Shown: positions 1-9,154 of the stretch, in pieces
Layout of the letters: each line of letters begins with the position of its first letter
How positions within the stretch are numbered: position 1 is the first letter of the stretch
Source: Allocatelliglobosispora scoriae
GTDB taxonomy: Bacteria; Actinomycetota; Actinomycetes; Mycobacteriales; Micromonosporaceae
Assembly: GCF_014204945.1 (NCBI RefSeq)
Contig: NZ_JACHMN010000001.1
Span: 372,001-436,000, forward strand
DNA length: 64,000 nucleotides
Reading direction: 5' to 3'
The notes under the pieces: model-generated
The model's input: the letters and a program-made list of their open reading frames with translations, nothing else
Told to the model about the DNA's origin: nothing
Database searches by the model: none
Translations under genes and position numbers: made by a program

Positions 1-2587
1 GCACCCAGAGGTACCGCTCCCGCTCCTGGACCCGGTGCATCCCCGCGAACGACGGATCCCGTTCGCCGAGGATCTGATGCAGCGTGCGCAGCAGCGCCTG
101 GTCCGGCTCGCCCGGCCCGGCATTCGGGCCGGACACCCGCTGCAGGTCCTGATCCCGACCGGCCTCGGGCCCGGTCTGCCCGACGATGTCGGTGGACGCC
201 TCCAGCGCCTTCTCGGCGGATTTGAGGTGCTCCGCCAGTGACGTCCACCGGGCATCGCCGTCCAGCGCGATGTCCAGCTCGCCGATCGCCACCGGCAGCA
301 GCGTCCGCAGCACGAACGAGGTCGCCCGCAGCCACGGGCGGGCATTGACCAGCCACTTGCGGGGCGTCTCGATGTCATAGACACCCGTGGTGCCGTTGCC
401 GTCGAGGACGTGCAGCGGGAGCCGGGAGTGCTCGCACCACAGGGTGACGCGGATCGTGACGGTGGTGATCCGTCGCCTGAGCGCCCTCTGGCCGACCGGC
501 GCGATCGTCATGAGCCGTGGCCCGTTGCGGGCAGGTTCGTCCAGGGAGCGGATCAGGCTGCGATAACCCACCTCAGCCTGGCTGATCGCCGCCCGTGTGG
601 CATCCGCTTCCTCGCCGACCTTTGCGGCGATGGCGCTGCTGTGGCGGTTGATGGTGTCGGTGGCCTGCGCGAACTGCGGCTGAAGGATCTCGGCGACGGC
701 TGCGGCGAATCTGTTGACGTTCGGGTCCATGCCCGCCGTCACACCGTGCATCAACTCGTCGACATTGCGTAGAGCGCTGCACGTCTGGCAGGGCGTCAGC
801 GCAACTCCCTGGCGCTTGCTGTTGAGAACCGCCTGCGACTCGAACCGCCCATGTCCGGCCCGGTTGCCGGGGCAGTCGCCGCCACAGGTGAGGAAGACCT
901 TCACCGCGAGGCCGCGCCAGAACGAGAGGTGGTCGCAGATGTCGCCGGTAAGCCGGTCCAGGAGATAGGACGGCCACGCCGCTCGGACGGCGATGGTGAT
1001 CCGCTGGTCGGAGACGGTGATGAGCGCCCGGCCGTAGCGTCCGGCGTCGAGGACCATCCCGTTCTGCCAGTGCACGCTCGCCGTGTGGTCGTCGCGGCCC
1101 AGCGAATAGCGGTGGAAGCGGGCGATGAGCTGGTAGACGAAGCCCTCCGGGATGAACCGGTTGCCGGTGTCGGCCTCGACCACCTCGCAGTAGCGGGTCA
1201 TCGTGGACAGCTCGGGTTCGTAGTCGGTCCACGCGGTCAGCGGTGGGCGGCGGCTCGGCACGAGCTGCGTGATGAGGACTTCCGGTTCCTGATGCGGGTT
1301 GCTCGGCGTGACCTGGTAGGAGATGTCGAACTTCTGCATCAGATGCCGGAACACCGGGTGCAGCGCCGGCGGGTAGACGTCCTCGTCCGGGCGCGGCGGG
1401 TGCGTCCAGGCATGGGAGAGCCGCTCGAGACTGATCAGCCCGTAATGCGCGTTGGCCTCGGGTGCTTCGAACGCCCTGCCGATGGCCTTGCTCAGCCAGT
1501 CCGGCTTGAAGATCACCAGGCTGTGTTCGTCGTCGGAGTCGTCGTGGATCCAGTAGCCCAGGGCATTGGCGTTGCGAGCCAGCGACCGCGCGCCGGTGGC
1601 CGTGAGCCCTTCGGCGATCGCCCGGACCTCGTAGTCGTGGTAGGTGAGGTATGCGTCCTTGCCTTCGCGAAATGCCTTCAACAGTCGAGACCAGGTACGA
1701 GGGTAGCGGCGCCTGGAGTGTGGCAGATCGTTGGCGGTGGCGGCGATGGCTGCCACCAACCCGTCGACTCCCTGTCCGGTGTGGCTGTCGATGTGGTGGA
1801 AACCGCAGATCATCGGTCCGAACCGGTCCGCCAGGGCATTCTCGTCGATCCACGGGCCGCGGTCGTCGTGCTCGGCATGGGTCGCCACCACGTGGATCCG
1901 CGCACTGTCGCCGACGCGGTTCTTGATCAGGTTGATCCAGTAGTCCACCTTGCTCACCTCGGGCCCCCGCCGCGGATTCCAGACCACGGCGTAGACGGCC
2001 GGTGCGGTGAAGTGGAGCTGATGGGTGGATCGGTACTGCGGCTGTCCGCCGAAGTCCCAGCCGTTGAGGACGAGTGGAACCTCGCCGTCATCCTGAACGG
2101 TGACGGACTTGATCTCGACACCGTGAGTGGAGGACCGGCCTTCGTTCCACTCCTCACGGCACATGGCGGCGAGCAGGCTGCTCTTGCCGACGTCCCCTTC
2201 GCCGACGAGTACCAGCTTCGCCTCCCGAATCACCGCGCCGTCATCCCGGAGCAGCTCCAGAAAGTCGCTGAGTTCGTTGGCGCCATCCAGGTATGCGGCT
2301 TGAATCTCGGGAGCCAGCGGATTGGCTCGGGCGTTCAGTCCCGCAGCCTGTCTCCGGGTCAATGTCACCGGCAGCGAGCTGAGGAGGTTGCGCCGAAGAT
2401 TGAGGGTAACGAGCCGGGTGAGGTTGCCGATGGAGTCGGGTATCGCGGTGAGCTTGTTGTCGTGCAGGTGGAGTTCGGTGAGCCGGGTGAGGTTGCCGAT
2501 GGACTCGGGTATCGCGGTGAGCCTGTTGTCATCCAGGTGGAGTTCGGTGAGCCGCGCCCGCTCACCCGCGTACCCCCGGAAAGGCGC
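1..2587 (-). CDS. LRR-Roc-COR GTPase (partial; 3' end off window, start unclear)
   Basis: The long minus-strand frame starts with about three leucine-rich repeats (LTELHLDDNRL, LTELHLHDNKL, LVTLNLRRNLL). A Ras-of-complex GTPase follows, with P-loop GEGDVGKS, switch motif DFGGQPQY and an ATHAEHD base-recognition motif. The rest is a COR-type region that stays open to base 1. Such ROCO proteins are dimeric GTPases; their bacterial roles are mostly unknown. No in-frame ATG, GTG or TTG lies between the first repeat and the hairpin at 2589-2617. Only a CTG (2600-2602) in that hairpin and an out-of-frame GTG at 2565 are present. The gene may be 5'-truncated, shifted or mis-assembled. Family assignment is firm; the start is not, and the end coordinate is only the edge of the hairpin. 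Confidence 0.8.
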
Positions 2588-2588
2588 G

Positions 2589-2617
2589 ACCCCGCCGCGC
2601 AGAGTGCGCGGCGGGGT
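2589..2617 (-). terminator. Hairpin terminator of the VWA gene
   Basis: A perfect 12-bp stem (ACCCCGCCGCGC with its complement) and a 5-nt loop begin about 20 nt after the stop codon of the upstream minus-strand VWA gene. There is no clear U-run, which is usual for actinobacterial terminators. It also covers the region where the LRR-Roc-COR start should be. Confidence 0.7.
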
Positions 2618-2636
2618 CGGTCGTGCGGTGACGGCG

Positions 2637-4424
2637 TCAGCGGGTCTGGAAGATCGCCCGCAGCAGTACGGCGGTGATGTCGTACTGGTCGCGGGACACG
2701 AACGGCGGCGGCGCGTCCGTGGCGGCCGAGATCTGCTGCAGGATCGACCCGTTCGCCTCCTGCCCGAGGGCGATCGTCACGACCTTCACCGGCCGCTTCG
2801 GGTCGGCGTCCTTGAGCCTCTTGGTGAGCTGGTCCAGCGTCAGGCCCTTGCCCTGGTCGTCATTGGCCCCATCCGTCAGGATGACCACCAGGTTCGTCGC
2901 GTCGGCCTGGTACTTCGACCGGACCGCGTCGTGCGCTGCGGCGATCGTGTCGTAGATGCCGGTGTTGCCGCCGGCCTTGAGGTTCTTGATCTCCTCGAGC
3001 ACCTTCTCCGAACCCTTGACGCCGTCGGAGGTCTCGGCGCCGAGCTTGGTCAGCGGCACGAGCTCCCGGTAGGGCTTGCCGCCCTGGCTGGACGAGAACG
3101 ACCACAGGCCCACGCTCGCCGAGTCGTCGAAGCGCTGCACGGCGAGGCGCGCGGCCTCCTTCGTCAGGTCGAGCTTGGTGCGCCCGAGACCGGGCACCTT
3201 CTCGCCCATCGAGCCGGAGACGTCGAGGACGAGCAGCATGTTGGTGGGCCGGGTCAGCGACGTCCAGGTGTTGAGGGTGGTGTTGACGGCGTCGGTGAGC
3301 AGCACGCCGCGGGGGAGCGAGGTGAGCTCGGCGAGGACGCCGTTCGCCTCGGTCACGGTCGCGCCGGCCTTGCGGTTGGGGTCGCGGAACCCGGCGGCCT
3401 GCAGGACGGCCTTCGCCTCGGGGCTGCGCAGGTAGGCGAGGAACCCGCCGGCGACGGCCTGGCGCTTGGCGTCGACCCACGGGGTGTCGTTGAGCGTCAG
3501 GTAGGGGTTGTCGGCCTCGGTGTTGTTCTTCGGGTAGACGGCGACGAGCTCGGCGTTGGGGTGCGCGATGTTGTAGGCGATGATCTCCTGCTCCAGCGCG
3601 GGGAAGGCCGAGACGTAGGTCAGGACGTTGGCGCCGCCCATGCCCTCGCTGTCGAACCCGCGCAGGATCTGCGCCGTGTTGGGCTCGTAGACCTTCATGA
3701 CCTGCTTGAGCCGGAACAGCCGCTTGAGCTCGTCGTCGTCGATGTCCTCGTTGTCGTCGGCGTCGATGATCGCCGAGAGGGCGAGCAGGCCGGCGGTGGA
3801 GGTCGCCGGGTCGGTCATGCCGATCTTGAAGGCGCCCCAGTCCTTGCCGTAGGAGCCCCAGCCGTTCTTGAGACCGGCGAACCGGTCGATCAGGTCGGCC
3901 CAGTCGAGCTGGGTCTTGGGCCAGCCCAGTGCCTGGGCCATCGGCTTGGGCATGGCGATGACGACGGGGGACCGGGCGATGCTCGGCTGCAGGTCCGGCA
4001 TCATCTTCTCGGTCTCGGCGTTGCCGGAGGCGGTGCGTACCCACGCGGTGGATTCGGGGACCCAGACGTCGGGGGCGTCGCCGACCCACTTGGTGCTCCA
4101 GGCGCTCTGCAGCGACTCGGCGACCTTCGACGACTCCATCGCGACGATCTTCACGGTGCCGCACGCGCCGTCGACCGAGGTACGGGTGGCGGTCCAGTCC
4201 CGGCCGAGGCGTTCGAGGAGCGGGGCGGTGGTCGGGCTCGCGATCACCGTGCTGGAGGCGGTGCCGGAGCAGGACTGCCGCGACAGCCAGAGGTAGCCGC
4301 CGACGAGTCCGCTGGCGACGAGCATCGTGGCGAGCGGGATGGTGATCGCCAGTGCGGTCTTCCGGCCGCGGCGTGCGCCGCCGCGACGGTGAGACCGGAC
4401 GGAGGCGGGGCGGCCGTTCGGCAT
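2637..4424 (-). CDS. Membrane-anchored solute-binding and VWA domain protein
   Basis: 595 residues. A basic N-terminus leads into one membrane segment (about residues 24-47). An extracellular solute-binding-like region follows to about residue 390, then a von Willebrand A domain carrying the MIDAS sequence DVSGS at 401-405 and LTDGAND further on. The combination is common in actinobacteria; the likely role is binding a ligand or protein partner at the outer face of the membrane, probably metal-dependent. No partner is encoded beside it. The start codon follows the GGAGGAAACCCC region and the gene ends at a strong hairpin. The substrate is unknown. Confidence 0.85.
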   Translation of the reverse strand: MPNGRPASVRSHRRGGARRGRKTALAITIPLATMLVASGLVGGYLWLSRQSCSGTASSTVIASPTTAPLLERLGRDWTATRTSVDGACGTVKIVAMESSKVAESLQSAWSTKWVGDAPDVWVPESTAWVRTASGNAETEKMMPDLQPSIARSPVVIAMPKPMAQALGWPKTQLDWADLIDRFAGLKNGWGSYGKDWGAFKIGMTDPATSTAGLLALSAIIDADDNEDIDDDELKRLFRLKQVMKVYEPNTAQILRGFDSEGMGGANVLTYVSAFPALEQEIIAYNIAHPNAELVAVYPKNNTEADNPYLTLNDTPWVDAKRQAVAGGFLAYLRSPEAKAVLQAAGFRDPNRKAGATVTEANGVLAELTSLPRGVLLTDAVNTTLNTWTSLTRPTNMLLVLDVSGSMGEKVPGLGRTKLDLTKEAARLAVQRFDDSASVGLWSFSSSQGGKPYRELVPLTKLGAETSDGVKGSEKVLEEIKNLKAGGNTGIYDTIAAAHDAVRSKYQADATNLVVILTDGANDDQGKGLTLDQLTKRLKDADPKRPVKVVTIALGQEANGSILQQISAATDAPPPFVSRDQYDITAVLLRAIFQTR

Positions 4425-4587
4425 GGGGTTTCCTCCGTGGGGGTTGCCGGAGTAGTGGTGCCGGCGTGAGGTTGCCGGAGTGTTCGTCGGTGCTGGGGGG
4501 GTGAACCGGCACAGTCTAGGTGGTCACACGGGGATAACGGACGGGACGTAGACCATCTTGTGATGACCCATCGCTCTTGGTCGTGGA

Positions 4588-5745
4588 TCAGTCACCGGCG
4601 GTGAGCGGAAGCACGATCAGCTCGGGGTGGGGGTGGCGCAGGTACTCGTGGTGCGAGATGTCCCAGCCGTACGCGCCGACGCGGGCGAAGACGAGCACGT
4701 CGCCGACGCGCAGCCGGTCCACGGCCTGGCCCCGGCAGAGCACGTCGCGGGGGGTGCAGAGCTCCCCGACCGCGTCGACCTCTCCGGTCACCTCGGGCCG
4801 GTCCCACGGGTAGGGCCACCGCTCGACGGGGAGCACCGTGAACGGGTGGTCGTAGCCCCAGGCGGCGGGCAGGCGCAGGTGGTGGGTGCCGCCCCGCACG
4901 ACCGCGAACCAGCGGCCGTGGGTGTGTTTGAGGTCGAGGACCTCGGCGGCGTACCACCCGGCGTCGGCGGCGAGGTAGCGGCCGGGTTCGACCGCCAGCT
5001 CGATCCCCTGCGGCACCGGGTCCAGCGCGGCGGCGAGTGCGGTCAGGTCGAGGCGCTGCGGACCGGTGTAGGAGACCCCCAGACCGCCGCCGGCATTGAC
5101 GTACTCCACGGGTATCCCCAGCGCCTGCCCGGCCGCCAGCGACCAGCTCACGGCTCCGTTGACATGGTCAGCGAACTCCGCCGCGTCGAGGCTGTTGCTC
5201 ACCGCGTGCAGGTGGAAGCCGACGGGAGCGATCCCCAGCTCCCGCGCGGTCGCCACCACGTCCGCGAGCTGCGCCTCGTCGATGCCGAACGGCGTCGGCA
5301 CCCCGGTCATCTGGTGGCTGCCGGTGACCGCGACCCCGGCCCGGTTGACCCGCAGCGCCACCCGGGCCGCCCGGCCGCCGACGTGGGCGAGGCGGCGCAG
5401 CTCTCCGACGGACTCGACGTGGACCGTCGCCCCGGCCGCGACGGCCGCCGCGAGCTCCGCGTCGGTCTTCGCCGGGCCGCCGAACGCGATCCGCCGCGCC
5501 CCGGCCGCGACCGCGACGGCGAGCTCGCCGCCGGAGGCGACCTCGATGCCGTCGGCGGCACCGGCGAGGGCCCGGACGACGTCGGGGTGTCCGTTGGCCT
5601 TCATGGCGTAGAGCAGCGTCGTGCCTGGCGGCAGTGCCGCACGGACCTCGGCGGCCCTGGCCACCAGGGCCGCCGTGTCGTAGACGTAGGCGCAGACGGG
5701 CTGCTGTGCGCCGCGCACGGCGGCCGCGATCCGGTCAGGCAGCAT
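4588..5745 (-). CDS. Fold-III PLP-dependent decarboxylase of a siderophore cluster
   Basis: 385 residues of the alanine-racemase-fold decarboxylase family (diaminopimelate/ornithine decarboxylase type). The PLP lysine is K49 in YAMKANGHPD. GGGLGVSYTG is the phosphate-binding glycine loop and GELCTPRDVL carries the C-terminal catalytic cysteine region. Its start overlaps the end of the preceding IucA/IucC gene by 11 bp, so it is cotranslated with siderophore synthetases. By analogy with SbnH and AcsE it may decarboxylate an amino acid or a citryl-amino-acid intermediate; a racemase role like SfaC is an alternative. The true substrate cannot be read from sequence. Confidence 0.85.
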   Translation of the reverse strand: MLPDRIAAAVRGAQQPVCAYVYDTAALVARAAEVRAALPPGTTLLYAMKANGHPDVVRALAGAADGIEVASGGELAVAVAAGARRIAFGGPAKTDAELAAAVAAGATVHVESVGELRRLAHVGGRAARVALRVNRAGVAVTGSHQMTGVPTPFGIDEAQLADVVATARELGIAPVGFHLHAVSNSLDAAEFADHVNGAVSWSLAAGQALGIPVEYVNAGGGLGVSYTGPQRLDLTALAAALDPVPQGIELAVEPGRYLAADAGWYAAEVLDLKHTHGRWFAVVRGGTHHLRLPAAWGYDHPFTVLPVERWPYPWDRPEVTGEVDAVGELCTPRDVLCRGQAVDRLRVGDVLVFARVGAYGWDISHHEYLRHPHPELIVLPLTAGD

Positions 5746-7267
5746 GCAGCGGGTTCCGCACCGGCACGTAGAGATCGCCCGTCCCGGCGAGCCGCATCCG
5801 GACCAGCGCCTTGTGCGGCACGGTCGGCGCGGTCAGGAACGCGTGGTCGCCCTTGGCGTGCTCGGAGTCGCCGAGGTCGTCGAAGACCTCGTCCACGATG
5901 AGCCGGACCCGGGTCCAGGCGGCGGCCTCGTCGAGCCCGGCCTCGGCCAGGCGCAGGATCACCTCGCCCAGATGCGCCTGGAACGCGGTGTAGGCCACCT
6001 TGGACAGCAGCACCTCGTCGTCGTCGGTCCCGACCACCGACCCCGGCCACAGCGCGAAGTCGTGCCCGCTCGCGGCGAGCCGCCCGGCGTGCAGGCGCAG
6101 CCCGGCGAGGTCGCGCAGGATCAGCCGGCTCGGCCGCCCCTCGACGAAGGTCATCACGCAGTTCTGCAGGTGCGCCTCCATGCCCACCCCGAACCGGGTC
6201 GACAGGCGCAGCACCGGCGGCAGCAGCAGCCGCGCGTACTCCTCGACGAAGTCCAGCGGCGCGAGCCCGGACCGGGCCGCGAGCAGCGCGATCAGCCGCT
6301 CGCCGGTGATCGGGCAGGCCGCGGCGAGGGCGCTGCCCGGCACCGGCAGCTCGCCGGGGCGCAGCTCGCCGATCGCCGACCGCACGATCACCGACAGGTC
6401 CCGCCCCGACCCCAGGGTCGACGCGCCGCCGGCCGGTTCGGCGAGCAGCAGCACCCGGTCGTCCTCGATCAGGTCCGGCAGCAGCCCTGACATGAGCGGC
6501 CCGTTGCGGGTCGACGCGATCGAGATCGTCCGCCGGGTCGAGGTGACCTGGATGTCGAGCGACAGCTTGAGATATTCGCCCAGCTCCGGCACCCACAGCG
6601 TGCGCAGGGCGGCGGTGGGGCTGCCCGCGAGCAGCCTGGGCAGCATCGGCAGCTCCTCGTAGCGGTCCACGACCAGCCCCAGCTGCCAGCCGTGCACGGG
6701 CACGGCGCGCATGCCGTCGGGTGCGGCCACGCCGAGGCGCTCACCCAGGTCGTCGCCGACATAATCCCCGACGGGTACGCCCACGAAGCCGATCGTCGTC
6801 GCCGGGGACTCCAGGTCGTGGGCCATCGCGTCGTGCATGGTCCAGCCGAGCCGGGTCCGCCCGCACGGGTGCAGGTTGTGGCCCTCGGTGCCGAGCTTCT
6901 CGAGGCGGACGACACAGTCGTCGGATCGCAACCCCGCGACCAGCGCGAAGATGTCCGCGGCGCCGGACTTGCGGGCTGCCCGGTCGTCGATGGCGCGCCG
7001 GGCGTAGGCGAGGGAGAGCTTCTCCACCGCGTCGGTGAGCTCGGCGGGCAGCGTGCCGCTCTCCAGCTCCGGCGGGAGCAGGTCGACCGGGTCGTCGACG
7101 CCGGCGTCGGCGACCTCGACCCGGTCGAACGCGTGCTCGACACCGCCGAACCGGCGCACGCCCTCCCGGTGCAGGGCACCGGCGAGCCGGGCGGCGACGG
7201 TGCTGCTCGCCTGGGTGTGGAACTGGGGTGCGGCCTCCACCGCGGCGTTGCCGGCGGGTGTCCTCAT
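5735..7267 (-). CDS. IucA/IucC family siderophore synthetase (first paralogue)
   Basis: 510 residues from the ATG at 7267, chosen because it forms an ATGA overlap with the stop of the upstream synthetase. NIS synthetase motifs are present: GTEGHNLHPCGR (H130, H133) in the nucleotide/phosphate region, KLSLDIQVTSTRRTIS near 235-250, and the acidic/His/Asn site MEAHLQN at 363-369, followed by RDLAGLRLHAGRL. These enzymes adenylate a citrate-type carboxylate with ATP and couple it to an amine or alcohol. Cytoplasmic. The length is slightly short for the family (usually 580-620) at the N-terminus. An upstream start at 7360 is possible but would lie wholly inside the neighbouring gene. Confidence 0.9.
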   Translation of the reverse strand: MRTPAGNAAVEAAPQFHTQASSTVAARLAGALHREGVRRFGGVEHAFDRVEVADAGVDDPVDLLPPELESGTLPAELTDAVEKLSLAYARRAIDDRAARKSGAADIFALVAGLRSDDCVVRLEKLGTEGHNLHPCGRTRLGWTMHDAMAHDLESPATTIGFVGVPVGDYVGDDLGERLGVAAPDGMRAVPVHGWQLGLVVDRYEELPMLPRLLAGSPTAALRTLWVPELGEYLKLSLDIQVTSTRRTISIASTRNGPLMSGLLPDLIEDDRVLLLAEPAGGASTLGSGRDLSVIVRSAIGELRPGELPVPGSALAAACPITGERLIALLAARSGLAPLDFVEEYARLLLPPVLRLSTRFGVGMEAHLQNCVMTFVEGRPSRLILRDLAGLRLHAGRLAASGHDFALWPGSVVGTDDDEVLLSKVAYTAFQAHLGEVILRLAEAGLDEAAAWTRVRLIVDEVFDDLGDSEHAKGDHAFLTAPTVPHKALVRMRLAGTGDLYVPVRNPLHAA

Positions 7268-8892
7268 GCGGGCGCCTCCAGCGGGTTGGGCACGTCGGTC
7301 CAGATGTCGGTCAGGGGATCGGCGGCGAGGCGCATCGCCGTGGTCGCCTTCATCCGCCACGGCGCCTCGAGCAGCGCGGCGCGGTCCAGCGGGTCAGGCG
7401 CTTCGTCGACGCGCACGGCGACCATACGCCACAGGGAGTCGGGATCGGTGTCATATTCCCTGGCCAGAGTGGCGGCGAGTTCACTGAGGACGGTCGCGAA
7501 CGCGCTCGCCACGACCTTGGCCCGCAGCGCGTCCTCGTCGGTGGTGAGCAGGTCGCCGCGCAGCTTCGGCGCCTCCAGGCCGATGCGCCGCAGCCGCCCG
7601 GCGTGCACGCGCAGCCCGCCGAAGTCGCGGTAGCCGAGGCCGGACGGGCGGCCGTAGGCCAGGCGCAGCAGCAGGTTCTGCCCGTGCGCCTCCAGCCCGA
7701 CGCCGCGGCCGAGCAGCATCAGCAGCGGCGGGACGACCACGTTGACCAGGTCGCGCCAGAATGCGACGGGGTGCCCGCCGTAGCCCATGGTCACCGCCTC
7801 GACGAGCACCGGGCGGCCGTCGGTGTTGCGGGCGGTCAGCGCGGCGGGCGGCAGCCACACCTCGCCGGGGCCGGGCAGCGGCACCCGGCGCAGCGCGACC
7901 GCGAGCGACCCCAGCGGGGTGCCGTCGTGGACCACGCAGCCGGCGGCGGGTTCGGGGCAGACCGCCAGGCCCTGGTCGGCGCCGAGCTGGCCGAGCAGCG
8001 CGCCGACGCGGGGTCCGTTGTGCACGGCGGCGGGGGAGACCTGCCGGACCGCGCTGGTCATCTGCACCCCGATCGATGTCTTGTAGTGCCGCGATGGGTC
8101 GCTGAGGCTCGCCAGGGTGCGCAGCGACATCAGCGGTGCGACGGCGATCCGGTCGCCGGTGAGCTTCAGGTGGCCGAACTCCGCGAGCAGGTGCTCGGCC
8201 TGCCACGGGTGCACCGGCAGCCGGGGTGCGAGCCCGGCGCCGCTGGAGAGCCAGCGGTCGGCGGGGACCTCGTAGACCGGCAGGGTCATCGCCGGGTGGT
8301 GCTCCGGGCCGTAGGCGAGGACATCTGCCGTGGACATGCCGCTGCGGGTGCGGCAGCCCGGGTGCAGCGGGTGCCCGTCGACGACCGCCTGCTCCAGTGC
8401 GGCGAGCGCGCCGGGGCGCCCGGCCCACTCGGCGAGCAGCCCGGGGGTGCCGTCGGGGTGGAAGGGCTGGTCGGCGCGGCCGAGGGCGAGGTTGGCGACG
8501 CTGTTGGCGAGCTCCTTGGCGAACCGGTCGATCCGCTCGGCGGGCACCGGCACCGGCAGCGCCAGCGCCCGCAGCAGCACCGCCGGGTCGGTGTGGCGGG
8601 TCTCGCCGCCGCCGGGCCGCGACAGGGTGAGGTGCAGGTCGTCCGGGGGGATCGCGAAGGCCGCGGCGGCGGAGGCGGCACCGATGAGCCGCGCGCCGTC
8701 GGTGAAGGTGATCAGGGAGTCCGAGCCGACCGCGCGCCGCTCGGCGATGCCGGGTATGGGCTCCCGGTTGATCGCGCCCCACAGTCGGGCCAGGATCGCG
8801 GCCCTGGCGCCGGGCAGCCGGGCGTCGTAGCGGTTGATCAGGTCGGGTTGGTGGACGCGCAGCGCTTCGCGGGTCTGGCCGGGGTCGGGCAT
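7264..8892 (-). CDS. IucA/IucC family siderophore synthetase (second paralogue)
   Basis: 542 residues from ATG 8892; GTG codons at 8913, 8919 and an ATG at 8970 are alternatives, and the ribosome site does not decide. Motifs match the NIS synthetase family: GHPLHPGCRTRSG (H174, H177), VHPWQAEHLL, KTSIGVQMTSAVR around 271-283, EAHGQN at 401-406 and RDFGGLRVHAGRL. It leads the minus-strand operon and overlaps the next gene by 4 nt (ATGA). Two synthetases normally mean two successive condensations on citrate or a similar polycarboxylate, as in staphyloferrin A or achromobactin. The metabolite made here is not predictable beyond a carboxylate-type siderophore. Confidence 0.9.
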   Translation of the reverse strand: MPDPGQTREALRVHQPDLINRYDARLPGARAAILARLWGAINREPIPGIAERRAVGSDSLITFTDGARLIGAASAAAAFAIPPDDLHLTLSRPGGGETRHTDPAVLLRALALPVPVPAERIDRFAKELANSVANLALGRADQPFHPDGTPGLLAEWAGRPGALAALEQAVVDGHPLHPGCRTRSGMSTADVLAYGPEHHPAMTLPVYEVPADRWLSSGAGLAPRLPVHPWQAEHLLAEFGHLKLTGDRIAVAPLMSLRTLASLSDPSRHYKTSIGVQMTSAVRQVSPAAVHNGPRVGALLGQLGADQGLAVCPEPAAGCVVHDGTPLGSLAVALRRVPLPGPGEVWLPPAALTARNTDGRPVLVEAVTMGYGGHPVAFWRDLVNVVVPPLLMLLGRGVGLEAHGQNLLLRLAYGRPSGLGYRDFGGLRVHAGRLRRIGLEAPKLRGDLLTTDEDALRAKVVASAFATVLSELAATLAREYDTDPDSLWRMVAVRVDEAPDPLDRAALLEAPWRMKATTAMRLAADPLTDIWTDVPNPLEAPA

Positions 8893-8972
8893 GGCGTCTG
8901 GGGTTCCCGTCACGATCACATTGTGCCTGCCGGGTATGACGGGCTCGCGAAGTGTGTCCCTTCGATTCACAA

Positions 8973-8995
8973 CCTAGCGTCCTAGGACACCCTAG
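8973..8995. promoter_or_regulatory. Triple CCTAG motif in the divergent siderophore promoter region
   Basis: CCTAG occurs at 8973, 8981 and 8991, the central copy inside the perfect palindrome GTCCTAGGAC (8979-8988). The spacing of 8-10 bp and the place between a siderophore operon and its divergent exporter suggest an operator. TAGG half-sites recall IdeR/DmdR iron boxes but the full consensus is absent. The regulator is unknown. Confidence 0.35.
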
Positions 8996-9034
8996 GCGGT
9001 GTGACGTGATGTCAGAGCCAGACCTTAGAAGGAA

Positions 9035-9064
9035 GTCGTGCCGCCCGCACGCGGGCGGCACGAC
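9035..9064. terminator. Strong hairpin in a divergent intergenic region
   Basis: A perfect 13-bp stem (GTCGTGCCGCCCG and complement) with a 4-nt loop lies between the divergent siderophore operon and the MFS gene, about 90-120 nt before the MFS start. This is an odd place for a terminator. It may be a transcript barrier or an attenuator in the exporter leader. The rest of 8893-9154 holds only the CCTAG cluster; no convincing small gene was found. Confidence 0.5.
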
Positions 9065-9154
9065 GCTTTCACCGGAAAAGCGGGTCCCTGTTTTTGATCT
9101 TGATTTATCGGGTCCGGATTCCACCGGGGGAGAGCGTCTTGACCTCAAGCCCCC

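Noticed and set aside
8973-8995. Classical IdeR/DmdR iron box
   Set aside because: TAGG half-sites occur, but the 19-bp TTAGGTTAGGCTAACCTAA-type palindrome is not present, so only a generic operator was reported.
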